Of a DNA stretch of 64,000 nt, positions 57,194-64,000 are shown piece by piece. The stretch's first letter is position 1; each line of letters starts with the position of its first letter. The notes under the pieces were generated by a model. The model made no database searches, was not told the origin of the DNA, and saw nothing but the letters and a program-made list of their open reading frames with translations. Both the position numbers and the translations under genes were made by a program. The stretch is from Rhodococcus xishaensis (GTDB taxonomy: Bacteria; Actinomycetota; Actinomycetes; Mycobacteriales; Mycobacteriaceae), in contig NZ_RKLO01000001.1 of assembly GCF_004011825.1 (NCBI RefSeq), positions 1 to 64,000 on the forward strand, given 5' to 3'.

Positions 57194-57660
57194 ACTTCCG
57201 CATCGTGCCGATGACCGACGCCGACGCCGACCGTTGCGCGGAGTTGGAGCAGGTGCTCTTCCCCGGAGACGATCCGTGGAGCGCGAAGGCGTTCCGGTCG
57301 GAGCTGGCGCGCCGTCACAACCACTACTTCGCGGCACGCGACGAGGCCGACGTGCTGATCGGGTACGCCGGGGTGGCACTGCTCGGCACGAGTGTGATTC
57401 CCGAGGGCGAGGTCCACACGATCGGCGTCGATCCGAAGGTACAGCGAGGTGGCGTCGGCAGTGCGCTGCTGTCGGAGCTGCTGCGGGTCGCCGACAAGTG
57501 GGGCGGCCCGGTGTTCCTCGAGGTCCGCACCGACAACGAACCGGCGATCGCGCTGTACAAGCGCGAGGGCTTCGAAATCGTAGGAACCAGGAATCGGTAC
57601 TACCAGCCGAGCGGCGCGGACGCGTTCACGATGCGCCGTCCCCCGCAGGGCAAGGAGTGA
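57190..57660 (+). CDS. rimI: Ribosomal protein S18-alanine N-acetyltransferase
   Basis: 156 residues, GNAT fold with the acetyl-CoA loop [11 protein letters not shown] (residues about 83-93) and [23 protein letters not shown]. The gene order tsaB-rimI-tsaD is conserved in actinobacteria. It acetylates the N-terminus of S18 and perhaps other proteins. ATGA overlap with tsaB. Confidence 0.93.
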   Translation: MNFRIVPMTDADADRCAELEQVLFPGDDPWSAKAFRSELARRHNHYFAARDEADVLIGYAGVALLGTSVIPEGEVHTIGVDPKVQRGGVGSALLSELLRVADKWGGPVFLEVRTDNEPAIALYKREGFEIVGTRNRYYQPSGADAFTMRRPPQGKE

Positions 57661-57665
57661 CGGCC

Positions 57666-58706
57666 ATGATCGTGATGGGTATCGAGAGTTCGTGCGACGA
57701 GACCGGTGTCGGGATCGTCCGCTGGCTCGGTGACGGCCGGTGCGAGTTGCTCGCCGACGAGGTGGCCTCGAGCGTCGACCAGCACGCGCGCTACGGCGGC
57801 GTTGTGCCGGAGATCGCGTCGCGCGCGCACCTCGAGGCCATGGTGCCGACGATGACGAGGGCGCTGACGGCCGCCGGAATCGACAAGCCCGATGCCATCG
57901 CAGTCACCATCGGTCCCGGCCTTGCCGGTGCCCTCCTCGTCGGGGTTGCCGCCGCCAAGGCGTACGCGGCCGCGTGGGGCGTGCCGTTCTACGCGATCAA
58001 CCACCTCGGCGGCCACGTCGCCGTGGACACGATCGAGCACGGCCCGATGCCGCCGTGCGTTGCTCTGCTCGTCTCGGGTGGACACACGCACCTGTTGCAC
58101 GTCGAGGGGTTGGGTCGCAAGCCGATCGTGGAGTTGGGCACCACGGTGGACGATGCTGCCGGCGAAGCTTTCGACAAGGTGGCCCGGCTACTCGATCTCG
58201 GGTTCCCGGGTGGGCCCGCGCTCGATCGCCTCGCGCAGCGGGGTGAGCGCGACGCAATCGTGTTCCCGCGTGGCATGACCGGCCCGCGGGATGCGCGCCA
58301 CGACTTCTCGTTCTCGGGTCTCAAGACCGCGGTGGCCCGCTTCGTCGAGGCGAAGCAGGCTGCGGGAGAGCCGATCCCGGTCGCCGACATCGCGGCGGGA
58401 TTTCAGGAGTCGGTCGCCGACGTGCTGACGATGAAGGCCGTACGTGCGGCTCAGGACGTCGGTGTCGGCACCCTCGTTCTGGGTGGCGGCGCGACCGCCA
58501 ACTCGCGAATCCGTTCGCTCGCGGAAGAGCGGTGCGGGGCCGCAGGCCTCACCCTCCGCGTGCCGAGCCCACGGCTGTGCACGGACAACGGGGTGATGAT
58601 CGCCGCGCTCGGGGCGCACCTCATTGCGGGTGGTGCCCAACCGTCGCGGCTCACCTCGGCAACGGATCCGGGACTTCCGGTTTCGGTGAGCCAGGTTCGA
58701 GACTGA
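57666..58706 (+). CDS. tsaD: tRNA N6-adenosine threonylcarbamoyltransferase TsaD
   Basis: 346 residues: [31 protein letters not shown], the metal pair H113/H117 in [15 protein letters not shown] and the [12 protein letters not shown] end. It transfers the threonylcarbamoyl group to A37. ATG 57666 lies 5 bases after rimI. Its last 56 bases overlap the convergent gene. Confidence 0.96.
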   Translation: MIVMGIESSCDETGVGIVRWLGDGRCELLADEVASSVDQHARYGGVVPEIASRAHLEAMVPTMTRALTAAGIDKPDAIAVTIGPGLAGALLVGVAAAKAYAAAWGVPFYAINHLGGHVAVDTIEHGPMPPCVALLVSGGHTHLLHVEGLGRKPIVELGTTVDDAAGEAFDKVARLLDLGFPGGPALDRLAQRGERDAIVFPRGMTGPRDARHDFSFSGLKTAVARFVEAKQAAGEPIPVADIAAGFQESVADVLTMKAVRAAQDVGVGTLVLGGGATANSRIRSLAEERCGAAGLTLRVPSPRLCTDNGVMIAALGAHLIAGGAQPSRLTSATDPGLPVSVSQVRD

Positions 58707-59892
58707 CGGCAGAACCTACGGCCGGTGGCGCGAGTTCTGTCTGCTGGGCTCGCTGGTCGTCGTTCGCGAGCCTCGTGTCCGGGACGAGACCGGGAAGCCA
58801 GGTGGGGAGTTCGGGCCACTGGGGCGGAATCCACGGCAGCGTCGTTGTCGTCGGCGCAGCCGGGGAGGTCGGCTCAGGTGTCGCCGGCGGAACCGGTTGC
58901 GACGTCGTGGGGGACGGCGTCGGGTCCGTGTATGTCGGCACCTGGTTCACCGGGACCGGGAGCGTTGGTGGCGATGCCGGGCCGGGCGACGGCGTGCCTT
59001 CCACCGGGCTCGCGGCCGGTTGATCCGTCGTCGGGTCAATCGTTTCGACAAGGTTGCCGGCAGGAGAGTAATAGTCGTCCGCGCTCTCCGGGATCATCTC
59101 CTTGACGCCGTAGCCGAGTATCAGGGTGCCCACTACGAACGCACCGACAACCGCAGCGGAGACTCGCCTACCGGACCCGGCTACAACCGGGAACTCCTGC
59201 CGCGAGTCGGAGCCAGCCAGCAGTGCTGCACCTTTGGCGGTCGCGGCCTGGGGTTCGTCGATGACGATGGTCGCGCCGTCGAACTGGGCTTCGAGCGCGG
59301 CACCCACCTCGGGGACGTTTCCTCCGCCACCCACGAGGACGACTGCTTCGGGCTTGTTGCGGGCGCGCCCGGCCGCGGCGACGACGAAGTCGGCGACCCG
59401 GGCACCGATCCGGTCGGCGGGTTCGCCGGATGTGACGTCACCGTTCACGGCGGACGTTCGGTCACGGACCTCGACCGCGCCGCTGGCCGGGTCGAGGACG
59501 GTGACGGTGAGACCGGATGCGCCGAGATCGGCGACGGCGACGGAATCGTACTGCTCGACCAGTCCGGTGCTCTGGAGGTAGGTGAGCGTCGCGACGATCT
59601 CGGGGACGAGGCGGATCGGACGTCTCTGGTTCTTGGCGGCGGACCGGAGCGCGGCAGCCTGCCACTGGGTGCGGTACGCGACGGCGATCGCATCGGGTTC
59701 GATCCGTTGGTTGGGGACCTGAGTCGTCATCAAACCGATCGCCGACAGCGCAAGATCCCCGAGATCAGTGAGGGCGCCCAGGTCCGCTGGGATCGTCCGG
59801 TACTCGACCGACGAGTTGCCGGCGTCGTCGGTGGTGAGGAGTGCGCCACACACACCGGCCGCCCCAGCGGAGACCCCGAGTGCACTGCGCAT
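58651..59892 (-). CDS. Actin/Hsp70-fold membrane protein with proline-rich tail
   Basis: 413 residues. [19 protein letters not shown] at the start, a phosphate-loop-like AVADLGASG and adenosine-motif-like [14 protein letters not shown] place the first 220 residues near the Hsp70/actin fold; a TM helix ([20 protein letters not shown]) follows, then about 150 residues rich in Pro, Thr and Ser, presumably outside the cell. Not a full DnaK. ATG 59892 has AGGAGG upstream. Its end overlaps tsaD by 56 bases. Confidence 0.75.
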   Translation of the reverse strand: MRSALGVSAGAAGVCGALLTTDDAGNSSVEYRTIPADLGALTDLGDLALSAIGLMTTQVPNQRIEPDAIAVAYRTQWQAAALRSAAKNQRRPIRLVPEIVATLTYLQSTGLVEQYDSVAVADLGASGLTVTVLDPASGAVEVRDRTSAVNGDVTSGEPADRIGARVADFVVAAAGRARNKPEAVVLVGGGGNVPEVGAALEAQFDGATIVIDEPQAATAKGAALLAGSDSRQEFPVVAGSGRRVSAAVVGAFVVGTLILGYGVKEMIPESADDYYSPAGNLVETIDPTTDQPAASPVEGTPSPGPASPPTLPVPVNQVPTYTDPTPSPTTSQPVPPATPEPTSPAAPTTTTLPWIPPQWPELPTWLPGLVPDTRLANDDQRAQQTELAPPAVGSAVSLEPGSPKPEVPDPLPR

Positions 59893-60115
59893 CGTCCACC
59901 TCCTGTTCTCGGGTTCCGGAATTTCTTCCGTTCGTCGGTCGCGTCCCGCGCAGAATCGCGCGTTACCCATACTCACCGTATCGGCATCGTTACATTAACG
60001 TTACTGAATATCTGTTCGTGACGCTCGCTACGGTGTGTCGACGCAGGTCGCCGAGGGTATTGGCGGTAGAACGGGCCTAACGATTGCGGTACCGGCACTG
60101 CGGAAGCGAGGGCGA

Positions 60116-60667
60116 ATGTCCGACCCCCGGCAACTTCAGGACCTGGACCGCCGTCAGCGGCGGCGCCTCCTGTCGCTGGCGTTGCTGCGCCCGCTCGCGA
60201 CCGTCCTGCTCCTCACCGTTGCGTACTTCGTCTTACCGATGAGTCAGCTGTCCAGCGTCGGCGCGGTGCTGCTCCTCGGCGGCGGACTGGTTTTCGTCAC
60301 GGTGCTGTGCGTCTGGCAGGTGTGGCGGATCGTGCACTCGCCGACACCGGCACTCCGGTCAGCCGAGGCCCTGGTGGTTACCGTGCCGGTCTACCTGTTG
60401 GGTTCTGCTACCACGATCTTTCTGCTGGCGCAGATGGACCCGACGGCCTTCAGTGAACCGCTGACCCGCATGGACGCGCTCTACTTCACGCTGACCGTCT
60501 TCGCCACGGTCGGGTTCGGCGACATCGCAGCGGTCGAACAGGCTGCCCGGGCCGTCGTCACCATGATGATCGTCGGGAACCTCGTGATGCTTGCGGTGGG
60601 GGTCAAACTGCTCACGGTGGCGGCGAAGTGGGGCGAAGCCCGCCGCGAGAGCGCCGAATCCGACTGA
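60116..60667 (+). CDS. Two-TM potassium-channel-like protein
   Basis: 183 residues. The pore segment MDALYFTLTVFATVGFGDIAAV carries a TVGFGD selectivity filter, flanked by TM helices; two more hydrophobic helices lie before it. It fits the Ion_trans_2 family. No regulatory RCK domain is fused. ATG 60116 follows GCGAGGGC. Divergent from the actin-fold gene over a 223-base gap containing TAACGTTA. Confidence 0.88.
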   Translation: MSDPRQLQDLDRRQRRRLLSLALLRPLATVLLLTVAYFVLPMSQLSSVGAVLLLGGGLVFVTVLCVWQVWRIVHSPTPALRSAEALVVTVPVYLLGSATTIFLLAQMDPTAFSEPLTRMDALYFTLTVFATVGFGDIAAVEQAARAVVTMMIVGNLVMLAVGVKLLTVAAKWGEARRESAESD

Positions 60668-60677
60668 GAGGCACCGG

Positions 60678-62432
60678 TCAGCGCAGTGTCGCCAGAACCA
60701 GTTCGACGTTGTGATCCGGTGACTCGCCGAGCAGAGCCGGGTCAGCGTGGATGTCGTTGAACGAGAACTCGCGGTACATCGACGCCAGGCCCAAGGGACT
60801 GAAGTCGTCGTAGTCGACTTGGTACGGGCTGTCGGCCTCGAACAGCGTCGTCAGCAACGACACGGTTCCGTCCTCGTTGTCGACGACCTCGATGATGCGG
60901 CCCTGCTGTGGGAAGTCGATGTGCGAAGCCGTGTTGATCTCCCAGAAGCTCTGCTCCGGCGTCTGTCCGACCTGTGGCGTGATCCGGTTCTCGTGAGTGT
61001 GGCCGTTGACCCACGCGAGGACGTTCGGGAAGCGGTGCAGCAGGTCCACCAACTGAGCGCCCTTGATCCGGGGTTCCTGCGGGCGCTCGGGATCGGGGCG
61101 TGTGTTCGCCATCGACGTGCTGGTGTGATGGCTGAACAGGACGAAGTAGGTGTCAGTGCGATCCTGTGTGACCAGGGAGCCGTCGGTCTCGTAGTACTTG
61201 CTGCTGCCAGCGAGCAGCGTCTGCTCGATCCACTCGAACTGTTCTTCGCCGAGAGAGCCGTCGACGAAGCCGGCACGGTTGGTCGAGTCCATGCTGATTC
61301 CGATCACGCCGGGCGCGATCTCGAAGCTGTAGTACCCGATCCCGGACTCGGCCGCCTCGGGTGCGAAACCGTGTCCGACTGGGCCGGGCCCGGTGTTGGC
61401 GGGATCGAGGTGGGCGGCGATGAACTCGCGGGGAGTGAACGGCTTGCGGCGCTCGTCGGGAGTGACCGTGCGCGGGCGGGTGGTGATTGCCGACAGCAAG
61501 TTGAGCAGATCGGTCGGGTCGGAGCTCATGGCACTCGACATTTGTGCCGACTGGTTGGCAGAGTCGGGCACCTCGAACTTCTTGCTACCCGTGTACATGT
61601 CCTCGAAGAACGAAATCCCGTTCGGAAGGGTCCCCTGGACGGCGTCGTCGTGGTTACCGAAGACGCAATACCACTTGGTGTTGAGACCCGGGCTGACGAC
61701 CGGCTGGAGAGCCGCGCCCAGCAGACCGGGAATCTCCGGGAAGCCGGCCTCCTTGTAGATGTCCCGGATCGACGACTCAGGATTCCAGTACAGGTCGGCG
61801 CCGGAGTTCTGCACTCCCTCGTACTGCGCCGGATCGCCGCTGTTGGGAGTGATGTCGCCGCCGTTCAGGGCAGCGAGGAACCAGTCGAGTTCGATGAACT
61901 CTTTGTTGTCGGTGTTGTCGCCGGTAGTGACGACCGCGTCGAAATCGCGCTGGGTGTGCGGTCCCATCCGAAGGGAGTTGACCCGGTTGACCAAGGAAAT
62001 TAGGCCCTGCGCGGTCATGGTCTCCTGCGGCCGGTATGCGGAGGGTTGGAACGGGTGAACGTATTCGAACCGAACGGGCGACTGGGCGTCGAGCACGTGG
62101 ACGTCGGTGAGCTGGACCAGCGACGCGAGCGCGGTGCGGCGGTCCTCACGGCCGGACTGGGCCTCGGCTAGGTCGTTCCGGACCACGAGCGGCCAGCCGG
62201 GTCCGGCGGTGAGTCGACGGTAGCCGCTCGAGCCGATGGGTACGGCGACGGACTCGAGCGTGGTGCCGGCGATCGACGCCGGTAAGGGCGCGGCGAGTGC
62301 CCGCCCGACGAGCGGATTCCACGACCGGTTGCCGATGAGTGGGAGCCCTGCGACTCCCAGTGCCCCGACTCCAGCAGCGCCGAGAAACTTGCGTCGATTC
62401 ATATCGTTCATCTTTTGATGCCGACCGTTCAT
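60678..62432 (-). CDS. Tat-exported metallophosphoesterase (TIGR03767-like)
   Basis: 584 residues. A twin-arginine signal NRRKFLGAAGVGALGVAGLPL, then the metallophosphoesterase motifs LTDVHVLD, GDNTDN, GNHDD and GHTHEN in order. Substrate unknown; the length and order match the TIGR03767 family. The start is uncertain (ATG 62432, 62411 or 62402; the shortest starts at the twin arginines). It ends 10 bases from the channel gene. Confidence 0.85.
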   Translation of the reverse strand: MNGRHQKMNDMNRRKFLGAAGVGALGVAGLPLIGNRSWNPLVGRALAAPLPASIAGTTLESVAVPIGSSGYRRLTAGPGWPLVVRNDLAEAQSGREDRRTALASLVQLTDVHVLDAQSPVRFEYVHPFQPSAYRPQETMTAQGLISLVNRVNSLRMGPHTQRDFDAVVTTGDNTDNKEFIELDWFLAALNGGDITPNSGDPAQYEGVQNSGADLYWNPESSIRDIYKEAGFPEIPGLLGAALQPVVSPGLNTKWYCVFGNHDDAVQGTLPNGISFFEDMYTGSKKFEVPDSANQSAQMSSAMSSDPTDLLNLLSAITTRPRTVTPDERRKPFTPREFIAAHLDPANTGPGPVGHGFAPEAAESGIGYYSFEIAPGVIGISMDSTNRAGFVDGSLGEEQFEWIEQTLLAGSSKYYETDGSLVTQDRTDTYFVLFSHHTSTSMANTRPDPERPQEPRIKGAQLVDLLHRFPNVLAWVNGHTHENRITPQVGQTPEQSFWEINTASHIDFPQQGRIIEVVDNEDGTVSLLTTLFEADSPYQVDYDDFSPLGLASMYREFSFNDIHADPALLGESPDHNVELVLATLR

Positions 62433-63102
62433 CCGAGGTTTACCTACGGCGGGCCAGTGTAGGTGAAAACTTCATCTAAAGCTCCTCCTTCGGCCGATTC
62501 GTGTGCCCGTTTCGCTACGAATTTTGTCGCCGCCGGTACGAACCCGGACAAGTAGCATGAATAACGCAAACCGGACGGTCCACGGTTTTTCCTCCTGTCC
62601 GAACGTTCAGTTTCATCTCCTGATAGTTCAGAATTCTCTGCGTGTAATTCTCTGCCGTCCCTGCGGCTGCTCCGCGCTCGTCAGGACCCCGGGAGTCATG
62701 GAGTCGAACGACAGTGAGCCATCAGGTCTGCAACGAACCTCCGCTCCGGCGCGGTCGATCGTCTGATCATGGTCCGCGCGGGAATGACGCTCGCGGTACC
62801 AACATGAGCGGGACCCCAGACCTCGGCGAGCAGACGTCGCAGCCTATCCGCCTCCGCCGGTCTCGGATGCGACGGAGAAGTGAGCATGCGAAAACCGGGC
62901 CGGCTATCTGAGACTCCCAACGACTCTCGGGATTAGTGCCGTGCTTGCTGCCGAATTCCCGGGAATCACAGCGGTCGCCGAGAACTGTTAGACTTCGCTG
63001 GCTGCGGGCAGCAGCGAGTGTGCAAGTTCCGTTGGGTTCGCGCACTGCACGGCCGGGTGTTCGATTGACTGTCGGATCCAACTCGAGAATGCAGGGGCAA
63101 GA
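62433..63102. other. 670-base stretch without a recognised gene
   Basis: Small open frames here lack ribosome sites and family features. The first 100 bases are comparatively AT-rich and probably hold the phosphoesterase promoter. No repeat or RNA gene was recognised. Confidence 0.5.
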
Positions 63103-63465
63103 ATGCGAAAGGTCAGCACCGAGCGGCTTGAGCCTTGGCTAGTTGCGCTCATGGCCGCGGCCTTCGCACTATTGATCATCGATGATTTGGCGGAGCACGA
63201 TTGGTGGACCGCTGGACTATTTACCGTCTCCGGAATCGTCCTCCTTGCAACCTACCGAAGCGACCGCTCGCGATCGCGCCGAGGGGCAGGTTCAAATGAA
63301 CAAGAGGATGGGCCGGCGGCCATACCCGCTTCCGAGATAGAAACTGCTGTAGCCAACGCGAACAGCGAGGTAGCGGCCGTGAAGGCCGTCAGAGAGAAGT
63401 TCCCGAATCTGGGACTCAAAGAGGCGCTGACGCTTGTGCGAGCTAGCTCGCGAAGCTTCAAGTAG
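63103..63465 (+). CDS. Small membrane protein with an L7/L12-like C-terminal helix motif
   Basis: 120 residues. Two hydrophobic segments (about 11-28 and 35-51), a charged linker, then AVKAVREKFPNLGLKEALTLVRASS, which looks like the helix-loop-helix of the L7/L12 C-terminal fold. Such fusions occur in actinobacterial proteins of unknown function. The start (ATG 63103) has AGGGGCAAG upstream. Confidence 0.65.
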   Translation: MRKVSTERLEPWLVALMAAAFALLIIDDLAEHDWWTAGLFTVSGIVLLATYRSDRSRSRRGAGSNEQEDGPAAIPASEIETAVANANSEVAAVKAVREKFPNLGLKEALTLVRASSRSFK

Positions 63466-63498
63466 TAGCTAGATCCCGAATACAGCCTCGAGAGTCAT

Positions 63499-63807
63499 TC
63501 AGTGCGGGATCAATCCCGTCAACAGCCATACGCCCACTGCCGTCAAAGCAAAATTCGCGATCAGGACCGCGACTGGCAAACCAGTGCCACGGTTCTTACG
63601 CGAAGCCTTCTCCATGATTCCGGAGCTTACAATGCCCGCAGACCAGGCAAACATCAGAACAGCAGCCCCATTGACGCCCTTGGCGTATTCGAACAAGGCG
63701 CTGACAAAGAGGGCTGTACCTGAAGCAATGGCCAAGCCGCACATTCCAAAGAATACGCCGCGGAGCTCTTTGTAGTGCTTCTCGTTCAGGCTGGAGGTGA
63801 ACATCAT
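63499..63807 (-). CDS. Small hypothetical membrane protein
   Basis: 102 residues with three hydrophobic segments (about 16-40, 47-63 and 76-98). No recognised family. The ATG at 63807 has GGGAAG upstream; a second ATG follows directly. It converges on the previous gene, with 33 bases between stops. Confidence 0.6.
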   Translation of the reverse strand: MMFTSSLNEKHYKELRGVFFGMCGLAIASGTALFVSALFEYAKGVNGAAVLMFAWSAGIVSSGIMEKASRKNRGTGLPVAVLIANFALTAVGVWLLTGLIPH

Positions 63808-64000
63808 CTACTTCCCGGTGCTGAAGTGGCATCATCCGATCGCTATTCAGGGATCAGCTTTCGCGATGGGGAGGATAGCGCGCTGTCGGTTGCTTCGGGC
63901 AGGAATGCCGGCAGGCCGCCTGCACCGGATGTGTCCGCTGCGGGGCAGCATCCAATGCCGAGGCTGTTCCCTCCGAACTGGTTGGCTGGTACAGGAAGTA
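63808..64000. other. Window end without a recognised gene
   Basis: 193 bases to the window edge. No open frame with supporting features is visible. Confidence 0.5.

Noticed and set aside
60747-62003. 418-codon plus-strand frame over the metallophosphoesterase gene
   Set aside because: The minus strand encodes all metal motifs in order; the plus frame is a shadow.
62503-62766. 87-codon frame in the gap after the phosphoesterase gene
   Set aside because: No ribosome site, mixed composition, no motif.

Overview
The window is high-GC DNA from a mycolic-acid actinomycete of the Rhodococcus/Nocardia type. The evidence is a mycobacterium-like order of ribosomal protein genes, an ESX-4 type VII secretion locus beside rplM-rpsI-glmM, GTG and TTG starts, and frequent ATGA/GTGA stop-start overlaps. 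The genus is an inference; no 16S gene is present.

Layout. 1-4838: the 3' end of a non-ribosomal peptide synthetase (carrier and thioesterase domains), a strong bidirectional hairpin, then a minus-strand DrrA/DrrB-like exporter (ATPase and two permeases) and a GntR/FCD regulator. 4839-5550: a long structured leader with a promoter. 5551-10815: the S10 operon (rpsJ to rpsQ). 10989-15255: the spc-type operon (rplN to rplO). 15476-18143: secY-adk-map. Then dtd on the minus strand, infA-rpmJ-rpsM-rpsK-rpsD-rpoA-rplQ and truA. 23726-26570: a membrane protein, an acyl-CoA dehydrogenase divergent from a TetR regulator with a clear operator, and an FMN reductase. 26571-28033: a small accessory segment bounded by 70-bp direct repeats (65/70 identical).

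28034-40576: a complete ESX-4-like locus: eccE (minus), eccB (plus), mycP and eccD (minus), then eccC, an Rv3446c-type associated protein, esxU and esxT (plus). A rocD-like ornithine aminotransferase lies between esxT and rplM-rpsI. Then glmM, two genes in the position of mycobacterial Rv3440c/Rv3439c (one with a WXG-type motif, possible T7SS clients), an alpha/beta-hydrolase-fold protein lacking the usual serine nucleophile, glmS, a cupredoxin lipoprotein, nnr, alr and an alpha/beta hydrolase.

53789-58706: the t6A tRNA-modification cluster tsaE-tsaB-rimI-tsaD, disturbed by a tandem duplication. A tsaE-membrane gene-tsaB' unit was copied; the extra tsaB and tsaE copies decayed to pseudogenes, while both copies of the minus-strand membrane gene stayed open. 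The rest holds an actin/Hsp70-fold membrane protein with a proline-rich tail, a two-TM ion channel, a Tat-type metallophosphoesterase and two small membrane proteins.

Most of the window is ordinary housekeeping sequence. The features most worth a second look are the tsa-locus duplication, the 70-bp-repeat-bounded island, the ESX-4 neighbourhood with candidate clients, the serine-less hydrolase, and the hairpins and palindromes at operon junctions.
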